Shown: positions 16,128 through 23,454 of the stretch, piece after piece
Position numbering within the stretch: position 1 is the stretch's first letter
How the letters are laid out: every line of letters begins with the position of its first letter
Source: Dyadobacter soli
GTDB taxonomy: Bacteria; Bacteroidota; Bacteroidia; Cytophagales; Spirosomataceae
Direction: 5' to 3'
Assembly (NCBI RefSeq): GCF_900101885.1
Contig: NZ_FNAN01000004.1
Coordinates: forward strand, 372,001 to 436,000
DNA: 64,000 bases
Made by a program: the position numbers and the translations under genes
The notes under the pieces: model-generated
The model's input: the letters and a program-made list of their open reading frames with translations, nothing else
What the model was told of the DNA's origin: nothing
Databases searched by the model: none

Positions 16128-16928
16128 TCACATTAGGAGCGTTGTCACCGGATAGTGGCTTCGGGTTTCTTTCACAGTTTTCAACATCGCCTCCATCGAA
16201 AGTAACGTGGCACGGTGCAGGTTCGGACCGAAGCTCACCCGCGCAACACCCAGCTTTTGCAACACATCCAGGTCGGGGGTATCGCTTTTGGCAAGGATAT
16301 TCACAGGTACTTTCAATGCATTCACCAAAGTTTTGATCGTATCCTCCCCCGTCGCGAAGATGGGATAAATGCTACCCGCGCCCGCCCCCACGTATGCGCG
16401 TGCACGCTCGATCGCCAGCGCGAGTTTCTGATCTTCGGACAGGCCGGGATTTACAAGGAAAATATCCGTCCGCGCATTGATAAACAGCCTCGTATTCTCC
16501 CGGTCGGCGACGCGGGCGATGAGTTTCAGCTTTTCTACCTGCTCTTCGAGCGGCAGCAATTCACGCGTGCGCACGTCGGAATCCTCGATATTGATACCAG
16601 CCACACCGGCGGCGATCAGGCGGCGGATGTTCGATTTCAATGTTTCATTATCCGCCGCATAACCCGTTTCCAGATCCACCGTTACCGGCACATTCACCGA
16701 TTTCGCGATTTGCGCCACAATGGCCAGCAACAAATCGAAGGGAATCCGCTCACCATCCTCGTAGCCGTGCGCGCGTGCAATGGCCGCACTGGCCGTCGCC
16801 ACAGCCGGGTAACCCAGGTTTTCGAGCAAAACGGCGCCGGCCGCGTCCCAGATGTTTGGCAAAACGAGCATTTTGCCGCTATGGTGCAGTTTTTTGAGCA
16901 AATCAGCCTTTTCCGACTGACTGTTCAT
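16128..16928 (-). CDS. Isocitrate lyase/PEP mutase superfamily enzyme
   Basis: TIM-barrel C-C or P-C lyase-type protein of 266 residues. The start at 16928 (MNSQSEKADLLKKLHHSG) avoids overlap with the preceding gene. Family landmarks are LVLPNIWDAAGAVLLENLGY, PVTVDLETGYA (Mg-binding acid) and AGINIEDSD. The loop Cys of isocitrate lyases (KKCGH) is not present and the PEP-mutase EDK..K.NS motif is not met, so it belongs to the broad group of uncharacterised oxaloacetate-hydrolase or decarboxylase-like members. It is 16 bp downstream of the AhpD-like gene, which suggests a two-gene operon. A role in phosphonate metabolism is possible but unproven. Confidence 0.8.
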   Translation of the reverse strand: MNSQSEKADLLKKLHHSGKMLVLPNIWDAAGAVLLENLGYPAVATASAAIARAHGYEDGERIPFDLLLAIVAQIAKSVNVPVTVDLETGYAADNETLKSNIRRLIAAGVAGINIEDSDVRTRELLPLEEQVEKLKLIARVADRENTRLFINARTDIFLVNPGLSEDQKLALAIERARAYVGAGAGSIYPIFATGEDTIKTLVNALKVPVNILAKSDTPDLDVLQKLGVARVSFGPNLHRATLLSMEAMLKTVKETRSHYPVTTLLM

Positions 16929-16944
16929 TTGAATAGGCCGACTG

Positions 16945-17400
16945 TTAAACATGGCTTTCGAGGGCATTGACAGTGGCCTGATCGGTGATCATAATGCGGT
17001 TCCAGGCGCTGATCGCCACCACACCCATGACCACGGCTTTGGTATACTCCTCTCCCAGCAGCGCTACCGCCCGGTTATAAACCTCGTCGCTCACGCCTCC
17101 CTGATGAATTAGCGTCACCTGCTCGGTAAGCGCCAGGATCGCCTTTTCTTCTTCGGTATAAATGTTGGCTTCGCGCCACGCGCTCAACATATAGATGCGC
17201 TGCTCGGTCACCCCCAGGTCGCGGGCCTGTTTCGCGTGCATATCCAGACAAAACCCGCATCCGTTAAGCTGCGATGCCCGGATTTTGATCAATTTATAAT
17301 GCACCTTACTGAGGCCCGTCGAGGCGACATACTTTTCAAGTTCCCGCACCGCCGTAAAGGCGCCGGGAGTAAGTTCAATGGTTGGTTTGCGGGTGGACAT
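16945..17400 (-). CDS. Carboxymuconolactone decarboxylase/AhpD-like protein
   Basis: Alkylhydroperoxidase-like alpha-helical protein of 151 residues. The start at 17400 (MSTRKPTIELTPGAF) is chosen because the open frame upstream is translated 8-bp repeat. The redox CxxC with its partner His is in NGCGFCLDMHAKQARDLG; the CMD core continues with EEEKAILALTEQVTLIHQGG. Proteins of this kind act as peroxidase partners or protective reductants. It precedes the PEP-mutase-family gene by 16 bp and is divergent from the AraC gene at 17700. Confidence 0.9.
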   Translation of the reverse strand: MSTRKPTIELTPGAFTAVRELEKYVASTGLSKVHYKLIKIRASQLNGCGFCLDMHAKQARDLGVTEQRIYMLSAWREANIYTEEEKAILALTEQVTLIHQGGVSDEVYNRAVALLGEEYTKAVVMGVVAISAWNRIMITDQATVNALESHV

Positions 17401-17410
17401 GGTTAATAAG

Positions 17411-17537
17411 TGAATGACTGAATGATTGAATGATTGAATGATTGAATAGGCGAGTGTGAATAGCGAAATGAGTGAACGAATGACTAGGGCGAACGAAATA
17501 GAAAAATATTCGATCATTCAATCATTCAATCATTCAA
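17411..17537. repeat. Inverted pair of 8-bp tandem repeats (TGAATGAT)
   Basis: Three exact TGAATGAT units with degenerate flanking units occupy 17411-17450, and the same array in reverse complement lies at 17513-17537. The 24-bp arms 17419-17442 and 17513-17536 pair perfectly, with a 70-nt spacer that still contains GAAT/GAAC remnants. It sits in the divergent promoter region of the AhpD-like and AraC genes. Confidence 0.85.
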
Positions 17538-17699
17538 AATTACATTTAACCGGACTACCCACATGATCCATTTAACCAAATTTCAAATAGTCCAATCGAT
17601 ATTAGAGCCGCTTTACTTCGAAATTAAAAAGCGATTAATTCCAGCGGTTCTGAAACTTTCATATCTGCATTCGCTATTTGAATTTTATAATATTGTGAT

Positions 17700-18608
17700 A
17701 TGAGCCATTCTGAATCTATCCAGGAGTTTTACCGTCGCGTGCCGCAGGCTAATCCGGCGGATTTGTCGCTGAACAATGCCGGCATCGGGCATTTCAATGT
17801 GTTCGAGAGGAATTCTTGCTACAAGAAAACACCATACAGCCGCCGCGACTTTTATAAGGTATCGTTCATCATCGGCACCGGCCGCCTGCATTATGCCGAT
17901 AAGTGGATCGAAATAGACCGCCCCGCATTGCTTTTTTCGAACCCGATGGTGCCCTATTCATGGGAAGCGATTTCTGAGACGCAGCTGGGCTGGTTTACAT
18001 TATTTACCGAAACTTTCGTGCATCCCGCTGAGCGGAAGGACTTTTTACAGGATTCGCCGTTGTTCAAAATCGGTGCTAATCCAGTCTATTTCGTGAATGA
18101 ACAGCAGCAGAAGGAGCTCTCGATGATCTTTCAGAAAATGATGACCGAGATCGAGTCGGACTACCCGCACAAGTATGGCATGCTGCGCAACTACCTGCAT
18201 TTGATTATCCACGAAGCCATGAAAATGCAGCCTGCGGAGACATTTGAACGGCAAACCAACGCTTCTGCGCGGATCACATCGCTATTCATGGAGCTCCTCG
18301 AACGGCAATTCCCCATCGACACGCCCGAAAGTGCATTGCGCCTCAAAACCGCCAATGATTATGCCCAGAGCCTGTCGGTACACGCCAACCATTTGAACCG
18401 TTCAGTGAAGGAAATCACGGGCAAAACCACCACAGAGCACATTTCGGCACGCATTACCAAGGAAGCGCAGGCCTTGCTCAACCATACAAACTGGAATGTG
18501 TCGGAGATCGCTTACAGCCTGGGCTTCGAGTACCCTGCCTATTTCAATATATTCTTCAAAAAACAGACCGGCCTCACACCCGGAAACGTGCGCGCGAGGG
18601 CTGTGTGA
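17700..18608 (+). CDS. AraC-family transcriptional regulator
   Basis: 302-residue regulator. The N-terminal part is a cupin-like sensor (about 25-150; FYKVSFIIGTGRLHYADKWIEIDRPALLFSNP). The C-terminal double HTH begins near residue 205, with SLSVHANHLNRSVKEITGKT and the second helix pair WNVSEIAYSLGFEYPAYFNIFFKKQTGLTPGN, the AraC signature. It probably controls the aldo-keto reductase 157 bp downstream, a very common pairing in Bacteroidota. Confidence 0.93.
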   Translation: MSHSESIQEFYRRVPQANPADLSLNNAGIGHFNVFERNSCYKKTPYSRRDFYKVSFIIGTGRLHYADKWIEIDRPALLFSNPMVPYSWEAISETQLGWFTLFTETFVHPAERKDFLQDSPLFKIGANPVYFVNEQQQKELSMIFQKMMTEIESDYPHKYGMLRNYLHLIIHEAMKMQPAETFERQTNASARITSLFMELLERQFPIDTPESALRLKTANDYAQSLSVHANHLNRSVKEITGKTTTEHISARITKEAQALLNHTNWNVSEIAYSLGFEYPAYFNIFFKKQTGLTPGNVRARAV

Positions 18609-18641
18609 TTTTTATAAAGATCTGTTTGAAAACTATAAAAT

Positions 18642-18668
18642 GGCGACCGTCGCCGAGAAGTAGCTTTG
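18642..18668 (+). promoter_or_regulatory. Promoter box with adjacent palindrome for the aldo-keto reductase
   Basis: TAGCTTTG at 18661-18668 fits TAnnTTTG. Just upstream, GGCGAC-C-GTCGCC (18642-18654) is a perfect 13-bp dyad, positioned between the -33 and -7 regions where a bound regulator would act. Confidence 0.45.
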
Positions 18669-18765
18669 TATCATCAGAAACATTCTGACGAACTGCATTA
18701 TCCACCCCGGCCGGGCGCCCCGGTTCAACCCGCAAACAAGGCGCCAGCCGATAGCCAACAAACAA

Positions 18766-19767
18766 ATGCAATACAGAAGCCTTGGAAAAACAGACGAAAA
18801 ATTATCAGCGATCGGACTCGGCTGCATGGGCATGAGCTTCGCCTACGGCCCCACCGACGACACCGAGAGCATTGCCACATTACACCGCGCCCTCGACCTG
18901 GGCATCAATTTCTGGGACACCGCCGATATGTACGCCAATGGCGAAAACGAGAAGCTGATCGCGCAGGTGCTGGTCCCGAACCGCGACAAGATTTTCATAG
19001 CCACCAAATTCGGTTTCCGCTACGGCGAGAACGTGAACGCACCGCGCAATTCTGCCGGCGCTTATTTCGACGGTTCGCCGGCCTGGATGAAAACAGCCGT
19101 TGAAGACAGCCTGAAAAGACTGAAAATCGACACGATCGACCTCTACTACGCCCACCGCGTCGACCCGAATGTACCTGTGGAAGAAATGGTAGGTGCCATG
19201 GCCGAGCTTGTAAAGGAAGGGAAAGTCCGCTACCTCGGCCTGAGTGAAGCCTCCGCGGCGTCCATTCGTAAAGCGCACGCCGTGCACCCTATCGCCGCAT
19301 TGCAAAGCGAGTACTCGGTAATTACCCGGGATGTGCAGGGTGAGATACTGGATACCGTGCGTGAGCTGGGCATTTCGCTGGTGCCCTATTCACCGCTCGC
19401 CAGAGGGCTGGTAACCAACACATTAAATACAGCATCTTTCGCTGAAAGCGACTTCCGCCGCACCTTGCCACGGTACCAGGGCGATGTGGCCGACAACAAT
19501 GCGAAACTCGTGAGCGGCTTTGCGGAAATCGCCGCGGACAAGCAATGCACCCCCGCACAGCTCGCGCTCGCGTGGGTGCTCGCGCAAGGCGACGACATTA
19601 TCCCGATCCCCGGCACCAAAAAACGCAAATACCTCGAAGAAAACGCCGGAGCCCTCGATGTGGGCCTGTCAGCCCAAGACCTGGAAACCATCGACGCCCT
19701 CATCGCCCGCTACCCCGACACCGGGGCCCGATACAGCGAAGGCGCCATGAAAATGGTTAACCATTAA
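18766..19767 (+). CDS. Aldo/keto reductase
   Basis: NADPH-dependent oxidoreductase of 333 residues with a (beta/alpha)8 barrel. The catalytic tetrad parts are visible: [15 protein letters not shown] (Asp and Tyr), IATKFGF (Lys) and LYYAHRVDP (His). The C-terminal cofactor-binding segment is [19 protein letters not shown]. The start [23 protein letters not shown] is typical of the YakC/AKR13-like group. It is downstream of the AraC regulator. Physiological substrate unknown. Confidence 0.94.
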   Translation: MQYRSLGKTDEKLSAIGLGCMGMSFAYGPTDDTESIATLHRALDLGINFWDTADMYANGENEKLIAQVLVPNRDKIFIATKFGFRYGENVNAPRNSAGAYFDGSPAWMKTAVEDSLKRLKIDTIDLYYAHRVDPNVPVEEMVGAMAELVKEGKVRYLGLSEASAASIRKAHAVHPIAALQSEYSVITRDVQGEILDTVRELGISLVPYSPLARGLVTNTLNTASFAESDFRRTLPRYQGDVADNNAKLVSGFAEIAADKQCTPAQLALAWVLAQGDDIIPIPGTKKRKYLEENAGALDVGLSAQDLETIDALIARYPDTGARYSEGAMKMVNH

Positions 19768-19800
19768 AAAAATTAGAAAACATTTTCTAAATCTCTTTAT

Positions 19801-19891
19801 CCCCGGGTTAAAACCCGGGGCAATGGGATTGGCACCTAAGCATTAGCGCCAGAGGCGCGCACAACCATAGCCTCCGGATTTAAATCCGAGG
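19801..19891. repeat. REP-like pair of palindromes
   Basis: CCCCGGGTT-AA-AACCCGGGG (19801-19820) and CCTCCGGATTTAAATCCGAGG (19871-19891, core CGGATTT/AAATCCG) are separated by about 50 bp containing GGCACC and GCGCC motifs. The second palindrome abuts the stop codon of the minus-strand gene at 19893. The layout, two related hairpins in one unit between convergent genes, is that of a REP/BIME-like element. Confidence 0.65.
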
Positions 19892-19892
19892 A

Positions 19893-20261
19893 TTAAATAG
19901 TTTTTAAAGAAGGATCATAGAAAGATTTCCAGAGTGTTATAGATTCTTCTATTGTTTCGGGCGGGGAAGCCAGGTAGTCCTTAATTTTGGTCAAATTCGC
20001 AGAATGCGCCTCTTTTGCGGAATACTTGATCAGGTTTACCAGCAGCTTGTCGATGTCCACCGTATCGTTTTTCCAGTTTTTACTGTACTTCGCAAACCAC
20101 TCTTCATTCAGAAAAACCACACCCGAATACCTGTACACATCCGAAAACCCGAACGCATCGATTACAATCGGCTCGGTAGGCCATTCCGCATCCAATTCCT
20201 TGTCGCTGTACCGCTCGCGACCATCGCCGAGGAGGGCGATAAATCTGTATGTTTTTACCAT
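19893..20261 (-). CDS. Hypothetical protein, 122 aa
   Basis: Not recognised. A cytosolic, soluble-looking protein opening MVKTYRFIALLGDGRERYSD, with two aromatic-rich blocks (FSDVYRYSGVVFLNEEWFAKY) and a C-terminal helix (SPPETIEESITLWKSFYDP). No signal or membrane segment. The stop codon lies inside or beside a REP-like palindrome, so the last residues might be element-derived. Neighbours give no functional hint. Confidence 0.6.
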   Translation of the reverse strand: MVKTYRFIALLGDGRERYSDKELDAEWPTEPIVIDAFGFSDVYRYSGVVFLNEEWFAKYSKNWKNDTVDIDKLLVNLIKYSAKEAHSANLTKIKDYLASPPETIEESITLWKSFYDPSLKTI

Positions 20262-20362
20262 TACTGAACTATTACATTAAAGTGCTTGAAGGGCTCAATT
20301 TAGAGGATATTCTATCACGGTACCAAATCAGAAATTGAAATTCTCTTGGCAAATCCGGTCAT

Positions 20363-20420
20363 AAAACCGGAACGTGTCCGGTTTTCGCACAAAAACTGGA
20401 CATGTTCTGTTTCATGTCCA
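20363..20420. promoter_or_regulatory. Two dyads upstream of the 167-aa gene
   Basis: AAAACCGGA-N5-TCCGGTTTT (20363-20385, 9-bp arms) and TGGACATG-N8-CATGTCCA (20397-20420, 8-bp arms) are both perfect. The first could serve as a small bidirectional terminator; the second looks like an operator about 60 bp before the start at 20483. Confidence 0.4.
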
Positions 20421-20482
20421 AATAATGAACATATATTGGCCTGATCAGGATACACCAATCCTGACCGCGAAATACAAATACC

Positions 20483-20986
20483 ATGATCCGAATCTCCCAA
20501 CTCCCGCTGATCCAGAATCCCGGACAATTTTATTCCACCGAGCTTATCCTGCTTGTGGACGTGCTCCTGGTAGGCGACGCGCCGCGGCAAATGCGGGAAT
20601 ACATCAAAAACGTGCACGGAGGGTTTATTTACGACAAAAAGACCTACATCCCTATCACACTCACCGGCACGCCCGAAAGCCTCCTCGCCAATGCCGGTAA
20701 GCCGATCGTCTTCAAATTCGACCGCGGTTTTGAAAACCATTACCATTTCAACGGCGACCTGAACGAGCTGATCTGGCATAAAAAGCTTTACAACATTTCC
20801 GGACTCATCGATCAACCCTCGGTACAATTCGAGCGGGAAGAGGACTTTATCACCGGGCGTTACCTGGCTGGATATAGGGAATATGTAGAGGTCGATTCGG
20901 AAGATAAAATGCTCTCGATTCCGGTGCAAAGTCCGGCTATTGGTTTAAAAGCAATGAAGGGCTTGCGGCCGGTTCGGAAAGACTGA
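20483..20986 (+). CDS. Hypothetical protein, 167 aa
   Basis: I do not recognise this protein. It is soluble, without signal or membrane segments, and mixes strands and helices (STELILLVDVLLVGDAPRQM, KPIVFKFDRGFENHYHFNGD). The middle suggests a small beta-rich domain and the C-terminus is basic (AMKGLRPVRKD). Two dyad sequences precede it. It is followed by the Fic gene 93 bp downstream, separated by palindromic half-sites, so it is probably an independent unit. Confidence 0.6.
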   Translation: MIRISQLPLIQNPGQFYSTELILLVDVLLVGDAPRQMREYIKNVHGGFIYDKKTYIPITLTGTPESLLANAGKPIVFKFDRGFENHYHFNGDLNELIWHKKLYNISGLIDQPSVQFEREEDFITGRYLAGYREYVEVDSEDKMLSIPVQSPAIGLKAMKGLRPVRKD

Positions 20987-21004
20987 GATCGGCGTTGAGC
21001 CGAA

Positions 21005-21048
21005 TATGCGGAGATAAGCTATCTATTCTCCGCATATTTGCGGAGAAT
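21005..21048 (+). promoter_or_regulatory. Repeated half-sites upstream of the Fic gene
   Basis: ATTCTCCGC-ATATTT-GCGGAGAAT (21025-21048) is a perfect 9-bp dyad. A third half-site TATGCGGAGA lies at 21005-21014, 20 bp away. They end about 30 bp before the Fic start, over the expected promoter (TATATTCACC at 21055-21064 is a weak -7 candidate). Confidence 0.5.
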
Positions 21049-21079
21049 AATCACTATATTCACCGCAAAAAGAACAATC

Positions 21080-22183
21080 ATGGCCCGGTACATCCATCAA
21101 CTGCCCGACTGGCCCTCGTTTTCGTGGGATGATACAGCCTTGTCCGAAACGCTTGGCCAAGTGCGCTATATACAAGGCAGGATATTTGGCAGAATGCAGG
21201 CATTGGGTGTTTCCGCCCGTGCAGAAGCGGTGCTGAAAACCCTTACCGAGGATGTGCAGAAATCTTCCGAAATAGAAGGAGAAATACTCAATACCGATCA
21301 GGTACGCTCTTCTATTGCCCGCCGGCTCGGCCTGGAAATGGGCGGCCTGGTTCCCTCAGACCGAAATATTGACGGCGTTGTGGAAATGACTTTGGATGCA
21401 ACCCAAAATTACAATAGCCCGCTGACGGAAGATCGCCTCTTTGGATGGCATTCGTCATTATTCCCGGGCGGCAGGAGCGGGATGCTCAAGATAGTTACGG
21501 GACAATGGCGGGACAATGAAAAAGGCCCCATGCAGGTAGTTTCCGGCGCAATGGGGCGAGAGATCGTTCACTTCGAAGCGCCCGATGCTTCAAGACTGGA
21601 AGACGAAATGAAGCTTTTTCTGGAATGGTTTAACAACAACCAATCCATTGATCCTGTACTGAAATCCGGGGTCGCGCATTTATGGTTCGTTACAATCCAC
21701 CCGTTCGACGATGGTAATGGGCGCATCGCCCGGGCTATTGCCGACATGCAGCTGGCCAGGGCCGATGACAGCGCGCACCGGTATTACAGCATGTCTTCGC
21801 AAATCAGGAAACGGAGAAATGACTACTACCAGATTCTGGAAAAATCACAAAAAGGCGATCTCGACATCACAGAATGGCTCAAATGGTATTTACTATGCTT
21901 GGAAAGTGCAGCTGAGGAAACAGAACAAACGCTTCAAGACGTCCTCAAACGCGTTGAGTTCTGGGATAAACATGCCTCAGTATCTTTGAATGCAAGGCAA
22001 AGAACAATGATCGCACGAATGCAGGAGGGCTTCTTCGGTAATTTATCATCTTCCAAATGGGCCAAAATGACAAAGAGTTCACAAGACACTGCCGGAAGGG
22101 ATATTGCAGATCTTATTGAAAAGGGCATGCTAAAAAAAACAGATTCGGGCGGGCGGAGTACCCGCTACGAACTCCTCTGGTAA
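21080..22183 (+). CDS. Fic-domain protein (AMPylase-type) with N-terminal inhibitory helix
   Basis: Fic protein of 367 residues, expected to transfer a nucleotide (usually AMP) to target hydroxyls. The start at 21080 gives MARYIHQLPDWPSFSWDD; a 14-codon longer frame is rejected because it covers the dyad and promoter region. Domains: a DUF4172-like N-terminal segment, then the inhibitory (S/T)xxxE(G/N)-type helix in KSSEIEGEIL (about residue 72), the Fic core with the catalytic loop HPFDDGNGRIARA (about 213-225), and a C-terminal winged-helix-like region ending GRSTRYELLW that may bind DNA and allow autoregulation through the upstream half-sites. It overlaps the convergent gene by 19 bp. Confidence 0.92.
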   Translation: MARYIHQLPDWPSFSWDDTALSETLGQVRYIQGRIFGRMQALGVSARAEAVLKTLTEDVQKSSEIEGEILNTDQVRSSIARRLGLEMGGLVPSDRNIDGVVEMTLDATQNYNSPLTEDRLFGWHSSLFPGGRSGMLKIVTGQWRDNEKGPMQVVSGAMGREIVHFEAPDASRLEDEMKLFLEWFNNNQSIDPVLKSGVAHLWFVTIHPFDDGNGRIARAIADMQLARADDSAHRYYSMSSQIRKRRNDYYQILEKSQKGDLDITEWLKWYLLCLESAAEETEQTLQDVLKRVEFWDKHASVSLNARQRTMIARMQEGFFGNLSSSKWAKMTKSSQDTAGRDIADLIEKGMLKKTDSGGRSTRYELLW

Positions 22184-22611
22184 CCAAACTTCTCCCGCAA
22201 ATCCGCGACCTTCAACACATCGCACCCGCGTACGAACACGCGTGTGCGGCGGTCGTTGGGGCCGCCGTAGGGAATGCTGTCTTTCCAGAAATCGATATTC
22301 CGTGTGGCCAATTCGTGTAGAAGCGCTTCTTCCTCTGCCTGGTTTTGAACTAAACCAATCAGGTGGCTTGATGCGAAGCGGTCGTTTTCTATGATTTGCA
22401 TTGCGTAGGCGACGGCATCCTTCTCGACTTCAAAAGTTTTCAGAATGTCCTTAGAACCGCGCTCGGTATAGTACCAAATGTACATGCCGCCGGATTGGCG
22501 CAGACCGTAGCCTTCGTGCACAATCCGTTCACCGATCGCGTAGTGGTGATCGCTGTAACAATGGGTTTCCATCCATTGCCGGAGCTGTTCGATGGTTTCG
22601 GGCGAGAGCAC
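22165..22611 (-). CDS. Hypothetical protein, 148 aa
   Basis: Not recognised. A soluble protein opening MLSPETIEQLRQWMETHCYS with segments MYIWYYTERGSKDILKTFEV and LATRNIDFWKDSIPYGGPND. It shows no motif I can assign. It is three bp downstream of the SGNH esterase gene on the same strand, so the two probably form an operon. Its 3' end overlaps the Fic gene's 3' end by 19 bp (convergent). Confidence 0.7.
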   Translation of the reverse strand: MLSPETIEQLRQWMETHCYSDHHYAIGERIVHEGYGLRQSGGMYIWYYTERGSKDILKTFEVEKDAVAYAMQIIENDRFASSHLIGLVQNQAEEEALLHELATRNIDFWKDSIPYGGPNDRRTRVFVRGCDVLKVADLREKFGYQRSS

Positions 22612-22614
22612 GGG

Positions 22615-23367
22615 TTAGAGCACGTTTTTCTTGATCGCCTTTCCCCAGAATTCTCCCAGAACGGCCACGCCTTCTACATTAGGATGCAGGTAAAACACGC
22701 CCTGCTGGCCGTTTTCCGGCTTGAAAAGTTTGAGATAATGCTTTTTGAAATATTTGAAAGCTTTGGTATCGCCTTTGAAAACGCGTCCCGGCTCGGTGCT
22801 TTTGTATTCGCCGATGAGCGCGTCGAGCTCCGGCACGTAGGTTTGAAGCCGCTCCAATCCCTCGGCGAGGTACTTCGAACGATTGTAGGTGTTGGTACTG
22901 TACCATATCGGGTGGTGAATGATCACTTTACTGCCGGGATAGCGTTTCAGCAGCTCCGAAACGATCGTCTGTACATTCTTTTTGTAATTTTCTTTCGAAA
23001 CCGGTGAGCCGTTAGGACCCTGTATCGCGCTGTCGTTCGTGCCCAGTTTCATCGAAAAGAGCAACTGGTGGTCCTTTTGAAGATACAAACTGTCGGCAGC
23101 CGTGGTGGCGAGGGTGAAGTATTTACCGGTTTCAGGCAGCCAGTCGACGGTAGTGGAGCCGCTCCGGCCTACATTGGCATACAACACATCCTCGACGCCC
23201 TTTTGTGCTTTCAGATAGTTGACGGCGTGTGTCGGCGGCGGAAAGCCGTTATCACCCCCCTTGCCTTGCGTGATGCTGTTGCCGATGAAGACAATGCTCA
23301 GTTTGGTTTGGGAAAATACATTTAAAGAAATCAGCAGCAGTACGGCGACAAGCGATCGGGTTCTCAT
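22615..23367 (-). CDS. Secreted SGNH/GDSL-type esterase
   Basis: Serine hydrolase of 250 residues with an N-terminal signal peptide (MRTRSLVAVLLLISLNVFS). Block I is SIVFIGNSITQGKGG (nucleophilic Ser in GNSIT), the oxyanion Gly and Asn blocks are in VGRSGSTTVDW and MKLGTNDSAIQG, and the C-terminal Asp-x-x-His counterpart is near FYLHPNVEGVAVLG. This matches acetyl-esterase or sialate/xylan-type SGNH enzymes exported to the periplasm. It is probably co-transcribed with the 148-aa gene. Confidence 0.88.
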   Translation of the reverse strand: MRTRSLVAVLLLISLNVFSQTKLSIVFIGNSITQGKGGDNGFPPPTHAVNYLKAQKGVEDVLYANVGRSGSTTVDWLPETGKYFTLATTAADSLYLQKDHQLLFSMKLGTNDSAIQGPNGSPVSKENYKKNVQTIVSELLKRYPGSKVIIHHPIWYSTNTYNRSKYLAEGLERLQTYVPELDALIGEYKSTEPGRVFKGDTKAFKYFKKHYLKLFKPENGQQGVFYLHPNVEGVAVLGEFWGKAIKKNVL

Positions 23368-23454
23368 TGATCGGACAGGTATGGGAAGCGATGAACATTT
23401 TCAAACAATGTTTAAGAAAAGCCTCACACCGCAAATACTACCGAAAAAAGCGCA

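Noticed and set aside
17401-17517. 39-codon N-terminal extension of the AhpD-like protein
   Set aside because: It is translated 8-bp repeat (SIIQSFNHSVIH); the family start is at 17400.
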